Assembly: GCF_030362815.1 (NCBI RefSeq)
Contig: NZ_JAUCGR010000002.1
Span: 1,107,811-1,171,810, forward strand
DNA from: Cellulomonas edaphi
Lineage (GTDB): Bacteria > Actinomycetota > Actinomycetes > Actinomycetales > Cellulomonadaceae
Direction: 5' to 3'
DNA: 64,000 bases
The notes beneath the pieces are model-generated. The model saw nothing but the letters and a program-made list of their open reading frames with translations. It did not search any database and had not been told where the DNA came from. Positions 17,001-24,809 of the stretch are shown here, one piece after another. The position numbers were made by a program, and so were the translations under genes. Numbering within the stretch: position 1 is the stretch's first letter; each line of letters opens with the position of its first letter.

Positions 17001-18018
17001 GCGTGTACGGGAAGGAGTCGGCGTTCATGGCCGGGAAGGTGGTGCCCACCACGTCGGCCAGGGAGAAGGCCTTGCCGTCCGCGTCCTTGTACGGGCTGCT
17101 CGCCTCCGAGACGTACGGGTGGTCGCCCGGCTGGGTGTACTGGATCACGTCTGCCGTGTGGTTGGCGATGATGTCGAAGTAGACCTTCAGGCCCTTGGCG
17201 TGAGCGGCGTCGATGAGCCCGTCCAGCTCGGCCATGGTGCCGTAGTGCGGGTCGATGGTGGTGAAGTCCGTGACCCAGTAGCCGTGGTAGCCCGCGGACT
17301 CGTCGTCCGTGCCGGCACCCTGGACGTACTTGTTCTTGAACGACGGGGTCAGCCAGATGGCGCTCGTCCCCAGGCCCTTGATGTAGTCGAGCTTGCCCCG
17401 GAGGCCCGCCAGGTCCCCGCCCTGGTAGAAGCCCTTGTCGGTGGGGTCGAACCCGGTGGTCAGGCGGTCCCCGGTGACGCCACCGTGGTCGTTGCCCGTG
17501 TCGCCGTTGGCGAAGCGGTCGGTCATGACGAAGTAGAACTGCTGGCCGGAACCGGGCTCGCGCACGGGCGCGGCGGGGTGGGGGTCCTGCGCGGCCTCGG
17601 CGGCCAGGTCCAGGGGGGTGAGCGAGGTGCGACCGGTCGCGAGGTCGAACTGCACGCTCAGCCGCGTCTGCCCCGCCAGCACCAGGGGGACGTTCGCGGC
17701 GCCGGCGTCGCTCGCGCCGCCGAAGCCGTATGCCTCGTCCCAGGAGTGGTCGCCCACCACCTTGAACTCGTAGCTGCCCGCGGGCAGCGTCACCTCGGTC
17801 GCGTACGTGCCGTCGCCCCGTGCCGTCAGGTCGCCGTCCGTGCAGGCGGGGTCCCAGTCGGCGGCGCAGCCGAGCTCGGTCTGCAGGCTGCCCACCAGGC
17901 TGTAGGACTCGGCGACCGCCGTCGCCGGCTGCTGCGTCACGACGACGCCCACCAGGGCCAGGGCTGCGGCGACCGCGGCGGAGAGAGCTCGCGCGGTTCG
18001 CGTCGGGGCAAGGGGCAT
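11083..18018 (-). CDS. bifunctional alpha-amylase/pullulanase, cell-wall anchored (ApuB-like amylopullulanase)
   Basis: This 2311-residue surface enzyme has two complete GH13 halves, one for alpha-1,4 and one for alpha-1,6 bonds of starch, pullulan or glycogen. Order: signal peptide (1-35); one X25-like domain (about 38-135); alpha-amylase with D414 (GFRIDTVKH), E448 (FGEVFD) and D518 (GNHD); four more X25-like repeats, each opening with GC(A/T/P)xDWxPxC, near 823, 935, 1045 and 1143; CBM48-like segment; pullulanase with FNWGYDP (~1598), D1717 (FRFDLMG), E1754 (GEGWNFG) and D1887 (AHDNE); a Thr-Pro/Lys-Pro-Thr-His linker (about 2126-2190); an Ig-like domain; LGATG plus a membrane helix and Arg tail. 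ATG at 18018 has GAAGGAG 8 nt upstream. Confidence 0.95.
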   Translation of the reverse strand: MPLAPTRTARALSAAVAAALALVGVVVTQQPATAVAESYSLVGSLQTELGCAADWDPACTDGDLTARGDGTYATEVTLPAGSYEFKVVGDHSWDEAYGFGGASDAGAANVPLVLAGQTRLSVQFDLATGRTSLTPLDLAAEAAQDPHPAAPVREPGSGQQFYFVMTDRFANGDTGNDHGGVTGDRLTTGFDPTDKGFYQGGDLAGLRGKLDYIKGLGTSAIWLTPSFKNKYVQGAGTDDESAGYHGYWVTDFTTIDPHYGTMAELDGLIDAAHAKGLKVYFDIIANHTADVIQYTQPGDHPYVSEASSPYKDADGKAFSLADVVGTTFPAMNADSFPYTPVVPDAEKDVKVPAWLNDPTLYHNRGASTYAGESSTLGDFGALDDLMTENKTVVDGMADIFSDWVDVGIDGFRIDTVKHVNMEFWQSWTKQVMDHAHAVGNDDFFMFGEVFDADATKTSPYVRKTDMSSVLDFSFQSAASGYASGGSAKSLAGLYASDDYYTMPDSSAAALPTFLGNHDMGRIGYFLDGKSDAEQRDVLAHQLMFLTRGQPVVYYGDEQGFVGAGGDKDARQSLFGTQVQEYADQELVDGTTMGTGDHFDTGSTLYRDIADLGALRKAHPALSDGAQVEQYVADGTGVYAFSRVDRDEKVEYLVAVNNATTQKSATFSPLSPTATFKGIYGADDDVTADGDVTLTVPPLSAVVYRATTGLPERAAAPTAEFAGTPGLPVKALNPVAVTLADGAYAETTFDYRVAGDDTWTTLGTSDSGSPRVFHTTAGLAAGSLVEYRAVVVDASGNRSVASTYATVGEGYGGGTPVEQDAASKVTVPGDHNSEMGCAADWQPTCADAELTLQPNGLYSGTFSLPAGSYQYKAAIGAAFHEAAGDENGGWFENYGVDGVKNSASGNIAYTVTDPDRAVTFWYDPHTHRVTNDAAGAVYTVAGSFQQALGCTSDWNQNCLTGVLADTDGDGTWTYTTSAIPAGSYEAKAVKGFSWDTSYGGASGGNVAFSVTAETPTVTFSLDTASGVLSIDAAQPPTDPGGGGDLLVTVPGSHNSEMGCAGDWAPDCPQAVLAKKPGGVYAGTFRLPAGDYEYKVAVGGSWSENYGAGGVRDGGNVAYSLTETTDVTFVYDPVTHAFTSTAAGPLYTLAGSFQSELGCPGDWQPDCLAAWLQDPDGDGTFTFATTKLPTGSYEVKTTQGSWDVNWGAGGVPGGDNISFSATKDKQVLFSFDSSTHVLTVTVADPPLPGTGQQRAHWVTRDTLAWPRDLLPSGVDPADLTWSLFHAPEGGLTLTDGVVAGGSGLPLTYDPDGLPAAVTARYPALTGYVALTVDGADAADLLTGQLAVLQAGDDGPSAWTGVQVPGVIDDLYAQAAGDAELGLSWHGGYPTFALWAPTAKDVDLLVWPAGTTGTPQRVQAERSDDGVWRVRGGDAWDGAAYRYDVSVYVPSTDAVEHNEVTDPYSVALTTNSTHSVVVDLDAASTKPALWSDTKAPVVEKAVDRTIYELHVRDFSIKDATVPADERGTYLAFARDSAGTRHLRELAAAGLNTVHLLPTFDIATIEETKDRQSTPACDLASYGPAATEQQACVTAASGADGFNWGYDPFHYLAPEGSYAVDPQGAARVSEFRTMVGALHATGLQVVLDEVFNHTSASGQADTSVLDKVVPGYYHRLNAVGAVQTSTCCQNVATEHALAGKLMVDAVVSWAKEYKVDGFRFDLMGHHSRQNMLDVRAALDELTLAKDGVDGKKIYLYGEGWNFGEVANNALFTQATQGQLGGTGIGTFSDRLRDAVRGGGPFDENPRIQGFGSGGYTDPNGDAVNGTEAEQLARAQHDADLVRLGLAGNLKDYAFTTSDGQVRTGGQIDYNGQPAGYADEPDEVITYVDAHDNETLWDSLTMKLPQATTMSDRIRMNTLSLATTALAQTPSFWHAGADMLRSKSLDRNSFNSGDWFNAIDWTGADNGFGHGLPPAADNQAKWPYQKPLLEDPALKPTAAQVAAASDQAQDLLRLRSSSRLFRLGSAAAIEQKVTFPGSGAAAVPGVVTMRIDDTVGADADPELDGALVVFNAGTHAVTQSIAALAGRDYELSPVQAAGSDGVVKATSWDAASGTVTVPARTVAVLVEAQDDGGSTPTPTPTPTPTPTPTPTPKPTHPTPKPTHGHPTPKPTHGHPTPKPTHPGKPHLQLSAGSVPAGGTVHVKGGGFSPGERVQVWLHSEPVLLVATDADASGAIDVTATIPVSTAVGAHHVAVVGVESEVSAQAALQVLAADDPGALGATGFDPALPALVALLVLLAGTVAVVVGRRRVRPGTES

Positions 18019-18180
18019 GCGGGTGACTCCTTCGTCTCCGCGCGGCGCGCGCGGGCATGTGGTCCACGGAGCACGCGGGCCCCGTCCGCCGGCACTGGCG
18101 GTCCGACCGAGCCACACGTCGCCGTCTGAGATGTCCGACTGGCGATCCACCGGCGACGACCTCGTCGACGGGTTGGCGGC

Positions 18181-18211
18181 AACGTACCGGCTTGCTGCAA
18201 CTTGCAGCAAG
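18181..18211 (-). promoter_or_regulatory. amylopullulanase promoter with MalR-like operator
   Basis: Inverted arms CTTGCTGCAA (18191-18200) and TTGCAGCAAG (18202-18211) pair perfectly around one base. CTTGCAG-type repeats are the known binding element of MalR/Reg1 maltose repressors in Streptomyces. On the minus strand TTGCTG (18210-18205), 18 bp and TACGTT (18186-18181) make a promoter whose -35 and spacer fall inside the operator. The expected effect is starch/maltose-inducible expression. Confidence 0.72.
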
Positions 18212-18265
18212 ACTTTGCGGAAAACTGGGCATGCCCGATTCGTCCGACGCCCGTCCGACGGCCGC

Positions 18266-18313
18266 GCGTCAGCGGGCCAGGACGCGGGCGCGTCAGCGGG
18301 CCCGGACGCGGGC
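18266..18313. repeat. 24-bp tandem duplication in the amylopullulanase-mdh gap
   Basis: Two adjacent 24-bp units (18266-18289 and 18290-18313) differ at one base. A 10-bp near-repeat (18241-18260) precedes them. The 378-bp gap 18019-18396 otherwise holds only the operator/promoter and a possible mdh terminator. Confidence 0.7.
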
Positions 18314-18369
18314 GTGAGCCATCGCCGGGCGGTCTCCGCCGTCCGCGGCACCGCCCGGGCTCGTCGCGC

Positions 18370-18387
18370 GAGCCGCCACCGCGGCTC
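18370..18387 (-). terminator. possible mdh terminator
   Basis: A 7-bp stem GAGCCGC/GCGGCTC with a 4-nt loop lies 9 nt after the mdh stop. It is short, so confidence is modest. Confidence 0.45.
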
Positions 18388-18396
18388 CGCCAGCCG

Positions 18397-19477
<1,081 letters not shown>

Positions 19478-19530
19478 CGCGGATGCTCACCGGCGGTCTC
19501 GGCGCCTGGGCCGGGCGATGGCGCCCGCGG

Positions 19531-20151
19531 CTACGCCTCGGCGGCGAGCACCGCCGCGAAACCCACGAACGTGACGCCCGCCGCGGCATCGATCCGGCGC
19601 CGGGCTCGGCGAGATCCGATGGTGCGCTTCGCCGCGTCGGCGCCGAGCACCACGAGGAGGAGGACGAGCCCTCCCAGCCCGGCCAGCGTGAGCGCGTAGG
19701 CCAGCAGGGTGGACGCGCCCGCGCCGGCGCTCAGGAACTGCGGGAGCACGGCGAGGTTGAACGCGAGCACCTTCGGGTTCGTGATGTTGCACAGGAAGCC
19801 ACGCCCGAACGCGCGCGCCGGTGCCACTCGGACCGGCGCGGCCACCACCGCCTCCTCGGCCGCCGCCGCACGCCGGGCGGACCACAGCGCCTGCACGCCG
19901 AGGTAGGCGAGGTACACGACGCCGGCCCACCGGATCACCTCGAACACCGGTTCCGCCCGGGCGATGATCGCTCCGAGCCCCGACGCGGCCAGCACGCCCT
20001 GCAGCGTGCCCGCGAGCGTGATGCCCGCCATGGTCCACAGGCCCCCACGACGCCCGCCGGTGACGGTGCTCCGCAGGGTGAGCAGCGTGTCCGGACCGGG
20101 CGCGACGGCGATCACCAGCGCGAAGACGACGAACGACCAGTAGTGCGTCAC
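19531..20151 (-). CDS. LysE/RhtB family amino-acid exporter
   Basis: This 206-residue protein with about six membrane helices belongs to the LysE superfamily, which exports basic amino acids, homoserine/threonine or related metabolites. Family marks are the N-terminal VVFALVIAVAPGPDTLLTLR segment and the middle motif RGFLCNITNPKVLAFNLAVLPQFL. The GTG start is inferred from family alignment and from its 4-bp overlap (GTGA) with a short upstream open frame. No convincing SD sequence precedes it, so translation may depend on that upstream frame. The substrate is not known. Confidence 0.9.
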   Translation of the reverse strand: MTHYWSFVVFALVIAVAPGPDTLLTLRSTVTGGRRGGLWTMAGITLAGTLQGVLAASGLGAIIARAEPVFEVIRWAGVVYLAYLGVQALWSARRAAAAEEAVVAAPVRVAPARAFGRGFLCNITNPKVLAFNLAVLPQFLSAGAGASTLLAYALTLAGLGGLVLLLVVLGADAAKRTIGSRRARRRIDAAAGVTFVGFAAVLAAEA

Positions 20152-20234
20152 AAGCGCTGGCCCCCCGCCGGCTCGCTGGGGCGCCCCTCGACGACGGCGG
20201 GGACGAGCGACGGGCGAGGCACGGGACGGCTCAC
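20148..20234 (-). CDS. possible 28-residue leader peptide upstream of the LysE-type exporter
   Basis: A GTG at 20234 opens a 28-codon frame ending in TGA at 20148, overlapping the exporter's GTG (GTGA). A TAGCGT -10 box (20248-20243) lies 8 nt before the GTG, so the frame would be at the very 5' end of the mRNA and read as a leaderless message. The peptide is rich in Pro (six) and Arg (four). Coupled leaders of this kind could sense translation of particular codons. There is no homology evidence, so it may also be chance. Confidence 0.35.
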   Translation of the reverse strand: MSRPVPRPSLVPAVVEGRPSEPAGGQRL

Positions 20235-20265
20235 GGTCGCGAACGCTAGCACCGCGCACACGACG

Positions 20266-20304
20266 ACGGACGGCGCATCTCCACCAGGGAGATGCGCCGT
20301 CCGT
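20266..20304 (-). terminator. icd terminator
   Basis: A perfect 17-bp stem (20266-20282 with 20288-20304) with a 5-nt loop lies 22 nt past the icd stop. It is one of the strongest hairpins in the window. Confidence 0.85.
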
Positions 20305-20325
20305 GCGGCACTGCGGGGGCCCGGC

Positions 20326-21543
20326 TCAGGCCAGGCGCGCGGCCAGGTTCTCGTCAAGCGCGGCCAGGAAGTCCTCGGTGGTCAGCCACGCCTGCTCGGG
20401 ACCGACCAGGCTCGCGAGGTCCTTGGTCATCTTGCCGCTCTCGACGGTCGTGATGACCACGTCCTCGAGCGTCTCGGCGAACTGCGTCACCTCGGGGGTG
20501 CCGTCCAGCTTGCCGCGGTGCTTGAGCCCGCCGGTCCAGGCGAAGATCGACGCGATCGGGTTGGTCGACGTGGGCTTGCCGGCCTGGTGCTGGCGGTAGT
20601 GACGCGTGACGGTGCCGTGCGCGGCCTCCGCCTCGACGGTCTTGCCGTCCGGCGTCATCAGCACCGACGTCATGAGACCGAGCGAGCCGAAGCCCTGCGC
20701 GACGGTGTCGGACTGGACGTCGCCGTCGTAGTTCTTGCAGGCCCAGACGTAGCCGCCCTCCCACTTCATGGCGGCGGCCACCATGTCGTCGATGAGGCGG
20801 TGCTCGTAGGTGAGGCCCTTCTCGGCGAACGCCGCGGCGAACTCCTCGTCGAACACCTCCTGGAAGATGTCCTTGAACGCACCGTCGTACGCCTTGAGGA
20901 TCGTGTTCTTCGTCGACAGGTACACGGGGTAGCCGCGCTGCAGGCCGTACGCGAACGACGCCCGCGCGAAGTCACGGATCGAGTCGTTGAAGTTGTACAT
21001 GCCCATGGCGACGCCGCCGCCGTCGGGGTACGTGACCACCTGCTGCTGGATCGGCTCCGAGCCGTCGGCGGGCGTGTACGTCAGCGTGAGCGTCCCAGCG
21101 CCGGCCACCTTGAAGTTGGTCGCCTTGTACTGGTCGCCGTGGGCGTGGCGGCCGATGATGATCGGCTTGTTCCAGCCCGGCACCAGTCGGGGGATGTTCG
21201 AGATGATGATCGGCTCGCGGAAGACGACGCCGCCCAGGATGTTGCGGATCGTGCCGTTCGGCGACACCCACATCTTCTTCAGGCCGAACTCCTCGACGCG
21301 CGCCTCGTCGGGCGTGATCGTCGCGCACTTGACGCCGACGCCGTGCTCCTTGATGGCGTGCGCGGCGTCGATCGTCACCTGGTCGTCGGTGGCGTCGCGG
21401 TTCTGGATCGACAGGTCGTAGTACCGCAGGTCGACGTCGAGGTACGGGTGGATGAGGCGGTCCTTGATGAACTGCCAGATGATGCGCGTCATCTCGTCGC
21501 CGTCGAGCTCGACGACCGGGCCGACAACCTTGATCTTCGCCAT
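20326..21543 (-). CDS. icd: NADP-dependent isocitrate dehydrogenase, homodimeric type
   Basis: Icd decarboxylates isocitrate to 2-oxoglutarate and yields NADPH. The start ([19 protein letters not shown]) and length (405 residues) identify the eukaryote-like homodimeric class, not the E. coli type. Key segments are [12 protein letters not shown] in the isocitrate site, [20 protein letters not shown] with the metal Asp residues, and [12 protein letters not shown] near the cofactor. The ATG at 21543 has CAGGAG 8 nt upstream. A palindrome similar to one upstream of sucC lies at its promoter. Confidence 0.97.
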   Translation of the reverse strand: MAKIKVVGPVVELDGDEMTRIIWQFIKDRLIHPYLDVDLRYYDLSIQNRDATDDQVTIDAAHAIKEHGVGVKCATITPDEARVEEFGLKKMWVSPNGTIRNILGGVVFREPIIISNIPRLVPGWNKPIIIGRHAHGDQYKATNFKVAGAGTLTLTYTPADGSEPIQQQVVTYPDGGGVAMGMYNFNDSIRDFARASFAYGLQRGYPVYLSTKNTILKAYDGAFKDIFQEVFDEEFAAAFAEKGLTYEHRLIDDMVAAAMKWEGGYVWACKNYDGDVQSDTVAQGFGSLGLMTSVLMTPDGKTVEAEAAHGTVTRHYRQHQAGKPTSTNPIASIFAWTGGLKHRGKLDGTPEVTQFAETLEDVVITTVESGKMTKDLASLVGPEQAWLTTEDFLAALDENLAARLA

Positions 21544-21632
21544 GCGGGGATCTCCTGAACTGGGGACTCGTACGTGGGGCCGTGCCCGGCGGCGGCAGTC
21601 GCGTCGCGCGCGGGCGGCATCGTCCGACGCCA

Positions 21633-21654
21633 AGATTACTCGACATCGAGACAA
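21633..21654 (-). promoter_or_regulatory. icd promoter region with CTCGA-N2-TCGAG palindrome
   Basis: CTCGA (21639-21643) and TCGAG (21646-21650) form a perfect inverted repeat. The 14-mer 21638-21651 matches TCTCGACATCGAGA at 13 of 14 positions. A minus-strand TAATCT (21638-21633) may be the -10, so the repeat would sit in the spacer. A related site lies upstream of sucC. Confidence 0.5.
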
Positions 21655-21816
21655 TGGCGGGATCCGGGCGAGGCGGGCCGGTGCCCACCACGCGACACCC
21701 AGCGGGTGCGGGCCGTGCGCACATGGTCGAGGCTGGCATGCTGACCCCGCAAGGGACGGTCCGGGCACGCGTCGGGGCTGGTCCCACACCTCATCCACTC
21801 GAACGACAGGACCGAC

Positions 21817-22848
21817 ATGTCCCAGACACCCGACCCGGTGGCCGGCTCGCCCGAGCCCGCAGACGTCACCGCCGCCGCGGCAGCCGACGACACGACGCAG
21901 CCGCCCGTGCCCGCCGGCGAGCCGGTCGACACGACGAAGCCCGCCGCCGCGAGCGGCCCGGCCGCCACGGCGGCTCCTGCCCCGGAGGCCGACGCCTCCG
22001 TCGAGAGCTACGACGCCTACGTGGTGCCCGCGGGCACCGCCGTGATCACGGGACCCAGCCTCGCCGCGCGCCTCGGCGCGGAGGCGTTCGGCACCTTCTT
22101 CCTGGTCCTCGCGGGTGTCGGCGTCGCGGTCTGGGCGGGCATCCAGGGCCTGGGCGCCGGACCGCTCGGCGTCGCGCTGGCCTTCGGCATCGCCGTCCTG
22201 GCGGGCGCCTCGGCCGTGGGCCACGTCTCCGGTGGCCACTTCAACCCCGCCGTCACAATCGGCGCGGCGATCGCCGGCCGCACGCCGTGGCGTGACGTGC
22301 TCCCCTACTGGCTCGCGCAGCTGGTGGGTGGCGCCCTCGCCACCTCGGTGATCTTCCTCAGCGCGTCGAGCCTGAAGCCCATCGAGAACAACGAGCGCGA
22401 GTTCTTCTCCTCGACCTCGAACGGCTACGACAGCCACTCGCCCATCTTCGCCGCCGCGCAGGGCGGGTTCAGCTGGGTGTTCGCGGGCCTCACCGAGCTC
22501 ATCGTCACGGCCGTCTTCGTCGGGATCATCCTCGGCGTCACCGACCGCCGCGTGACCAAGGTGGCCGCTCCCGTGGCCATCGGTCTCGCGCTGACGGTGC
22601 TGATCCTGGTGGCCATGCCCGTCACCAACGCGTCGCTCAACCCGGCCCGCTCGACTGCGACCGCGATCTTCTCCGAGAGCTGGGCGCTCAAGCAGCTCTG
22701 GCTGTTCTGGCTCTTCCCGATCCTGGGCGCCGCCCTCGCGGGCCTCGTCTACCGCGCCTTCGCGGCCGAGCCGCCGGCGGACAACCTGCTGCAGGAGGAC
22801 GACGTCTACATCACCGAGGAGGACGTCCTCGTCGTCGAGGAGCGCTGA
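21817..22848 (+). CDS. MIP family channel (aquaporin)
   Basis: This 343-residue member of the aquaporin/glycerol-channel family carries both pore motifs, HFNPAVT and NASLNPARS, in two inverted repeats of three helices. The narrow-pore, aquaporin-Z-like pattern GGHFNPAVT and the NPARSTATA form favour water over glycerol. Unusual additions are a low-complexity Ala/Pro/Asp N-terminus of about 75 residues before the first helix and an acidic C-terminal tail. The gene is divergent from icd. The 273-bp gap between them holds the icd promoter elements and no other gene. ATG start with no strong SD sequence. Confidence 0.92.
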   Translation: MSQTPDPVAGSPEPADVTAAAAADDTTQPPVPAGEPVDTTKPAAASGPAATAAPAPEADASVESYDAYVVPAGTAVITGPSLAARLGAEAFGTFFLVLAGVGVAVWAGIQGLGAGPLGVALAFGIAVLAGASAVGHVSGGHFNPAVTIGAAIAGRTPWRDVLPYWLAQLVGGALATSVIFLSASSLKPIENNEREFFSSTSNGYDSHSPIFAAAQGGFSWVFAGLTELIVTAVFVGIILGVTDRRVTKVAAPVAIGLALTVLILVAMPVTNASLNPARSTATAIFSESWALKQLWLFWLFPILGAALAGLVYRAFAAEPPADNLLQEDDVYITEEDVLVVEER

Positions 22849-22875
22849 GCCCCGGGCTCGACATCGTCGCACCGT

Positions 22876-22903
22876 ACGCCCGGCCCCCGAGGGGGCCGGG
22901 CGT
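22876..22903. terminator. bidirectional terminator after the aquaporin gene
   Basis: A perfect 13-bp stem (22876-22888 with 22891-22903) with a very tight loop sits between the aquaporin stop and the convergent DUF3017-like gene stop. Confidence 0.75.
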
Positions 22904-22919
22904 TCGTGCGTCGAGGGGG

Positions 22920-23420
22920 CTAGACCGTCCGGCCCGGCAGGAGCTGGGCCAGCACGCCGATGCCCACCGCGAGCGTGGCGAGCACGGCGATGTCGATCGC
23001 CTTGGCCCGGACGGAGATCGCGATGGGGCCGGGGTGCGGCAGCACGGCACGGACCACGGCGCACGCGGCCAGCACGCCCGCGAGCGTGTAGGCGCCGGCA
23101 CGGGTGCCGACCACGACGGCGACGACGGCGGCGACCAGCACGCCCGCGCTCGTCCACCACAGCGACGCGTTGCGGCTCGCCTCGAGCGACGCCCGCGCGA
23201 TCGCCCTCGGGTCGAGCACCTGCTCCTCGGGCGAGGGCGGCACCGGAACCGGGTCGACCTGGGCGGTCTCGTCGATCTGGCCCTTCTCGTCGACCTGGCC
23301 GGTCTCGCCGGCCCGGCCGGTCTCGTCGACCTGACCCGACTCGTCGACCTGGCCGGCCTCGTCGGGCGCACCGTCCGGTGCCCCGCTCGCCGCCGGACCG
23401 TCCACCCGCTTCACAGCCAT
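22920..23420 (-). CDS. DUF3017-like small membrane protein with acidic Gly-Gln-Val-Asp repeats
   Basis: This 166-residue protein has two parts. Residues about 15-55 contain six imperfect repeats of the type GQVDE(S/T/K)(G/A), strongly acidic. The C-terminal half holds three hydrophobic segments ([18 protein letters not shown], then a second and a third) with the family-typical [10 protein letters not shown] link. DUF3017 genes often lie near purH/folD/mdh in actinobacteria, as here. Function unknown. ATG at 23420; the family assignment comes from the membrane half only. Confidence 0.75.
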   Translation of the reverse strand: MAVKRVDGPAASGAPDGAPDEAGQVDESGQVDETGRAGETGQVDEKGQIDETAQVDPVPVPPSPEEQVLDPRAIARASLEASRNASLWWTSAGVLVAAVVAVVVGTRAGAYTLAGVLAACAVVRAVLPHPGPIAISVRAKAIDIAVLATLAVGIGVLAQLLPGRTV

Positions 23421-23444
23421 CGATGATCCTCCCGTCGGGGAGAC

Positions 23445-23450
23445 TACCGT
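23445..23450 (+). promoter_or_regulatory. -10 box of the reductase gene, leaderless
   Basis: TACCGT ends 7 nt before the GTG at 23458, so the mRNA probably begins at the start codon. No clear -35 and no SD sequence are seen. Confidence 0.4.
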
Positions 23451-23457
23451 TGCCCGG

Positions 23458-24747
23458 GTGACGTCCCAGCCCCCACGGCCACCCGACGCGCTCCGCCGGA
23501 TCGTCGTGGTCGGCGCCGGGCTCGCCGCGACCCAGACGGTCGGCGCGCTCCGCGAGCGCGGCTTCGACGGCCACCTCACCGTCGTCGGCGCCGAGCATCT
23601 GCCCCCGTACGACCGGCCGCCGCTGTCCAAGCACCTGCTCGACCGACCCGCACCGACGTTCCTGGCCGACGAGCTGGGGATCGACGTGCGGTCGCTGGCC
23701 GACGACCTGCGACTGGGCCAGCCCGCGCGCGCGCTCCGGCTCGAGGAGGACGGCGTCGAGATCCTCACGACCGACGGCGCGCCCGTCCGGGCCGACGCGG
23801 TGGTCGTCGCCACCGGCGCCCGGGCACGGCGCGTACCCGGCTGGGAGCACGCGCTCGTGCTGCACACCGCGGACGACGCGGCGGTCCTGCGCGACCGCCT
23901 CGTCCCGGGGACGCGGCTCGTGATCATCGGCGCGGGCTGGATCGGCGCCGAGGTGGCCGGGGTCGCAGCCGTCGCCGGGGTGCACGTGACCGTGCTCGAG
24001 GCCGCGGACGCGCCGCTCACGGGGGCGCTCGGCGCGGACGTCGGGCGCCTCACGGGCCCGTGGTTCGAGACCGCCGGTGTGCGCCTCGTGACCGACGCGC
24101 GCGTCGTGCGGGTGGACCCGGACGCCGTGCACCTCGCCGACGGCGAGCGCGTGGCGGCGGACGTGGTCCTCGCCGCGGTGGGTGCGGTGCCTGCGACCGG
24201 GTGGCTGGCGGGCACGCTGCCGCTCGATCCGGACGGCTCTGTGCGCGTCGACGAGGGCTATGCGGTGCTCGGTGCGGACGGCTCCACCGCGGACACCGCG
24301 CCGCAGTGGCGCGTCCGGGCGGTCGGCGACGTCGCGCGGCGGCGCTCGCGCCGGCACGGCTGGGTGTCCGGAGGCCACTGGGACGGGGCCCTGCGAGGGC
24401 CGCTCGACCTCGCCGCGGCCCTCGTCGGTGACGGCGACGGACCGCCGGCCGCCGAGGACCCGGTCCCCTACGTGTTCTCCACACAGCTCGGCCACGAGCT
24501 CACGCTCTTCGGCACTCCGGCGGCCGACGACGACGTGCTGCTCCGCGGGGATCCCGCGAGCGGCGACGGCTGGTCGGCGCTGTGGTTCCGCCCGGGCTCC
24601 GACACGCTCACCGCCGTGTTCACCACCGACCGGCCTCGCGACGTCGGGGGCGCGCGCCGGCTGTTCGCGGGAGCGGAGCTGCCGCGACTCGATCGCAGCC
24701 TCGCTGCCGACGCCGACGTCGCCCTGCGTGCTGCGCACCGGACCTGA
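23458..24747 (+). CDS. FAD-dependent oxidoreductase (ferredoxin/rubredoxin reductase-like)
   Basis: This 429-residue flavoprotein passes electrons from NAD(P)H to a small iron-sulfur partner. The FAD-binding motif [19 protein letters not shown] is at the N-terminus. A second Rossmann motif, [18 protein letters not shown], lies near residue 158 and binds NAD(P)[14 protein letters not shown] and AVGDVARR are the FAD-contact segments. The C-terminal quarter is the reductase-C dimer domain. No ferredoxin gene lies next to it. GTG start at 23458. Confidence 0.92.
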   Translation: MTSQPPRPPDALRRIVVVGAGLAATQTVGALRERGFDGHLTVVGAEHLPPYDRPPLSKHLLDRPAPTFLADELGIDVRSLADDLRLGQPARALRLEEDGVEILTTDGAPVRADAVVVATGARARRVPGWEHALVLHTADDAAVLRDRLVPGTRLVIIGAGWIGAEVAGVAAVAGVHVTVLEAADAPLTGALGADVGRLTGPWFETAGVRLVTDARVVRVDPDAVHLADGERVAADVVLAAVGAVPATGWLAGTLPLDPDGSVRVDEGYAVLGADGSTADTAPQWRVRAVGDVARRRSRRHGWVSGGHWDGALRGPLDLAAALVGDGDGPPAAEDPVPYVFSTQLGHELTLFGTPAADDDVLLRGDPASGDGWSALWFRPGSDTLTAVFTTDRPRDVGGARRLFAGAELPRLDRSLAADADVALRAAHRT

Positions 24748-24767
24748 CCGGCCCGCGCACCGCCCGG

Positions 24768-24805
24768 CCGCCGGAGGATGGCGCTGCTCCGCCACCCCCC
24801 GGCGG
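24768..24805. terminator. bidirectional terminator between the reductase gene and purH
   Basis: CCGCCGG (24768-24774) pairs with CCGGCGG (24799-24805), and an inner 8-bp helix with one mismatch closes a 6-nt loop. It sits between two convergent stops. Confidence 0.7.
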
Positions 24806-24809
24806 TCGC

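Noticed and set aside
11281..18129. A 2282-codon open frame on the plus strand opposite the amylopullulanase gene
   Set aside because: It mirrors the codon phase of a real GC-rich gene, has Arg/Val/His-rich composition and no domain. The same holds for other long antisense frames such as 7712-10510 and 53317-55857.
22856..22867. CTCGACATCG near-match to the icd/sucC palindrome
   Set aside because: It is downstream of the aquaporin stop, incomplete on one side and not at a promoter.
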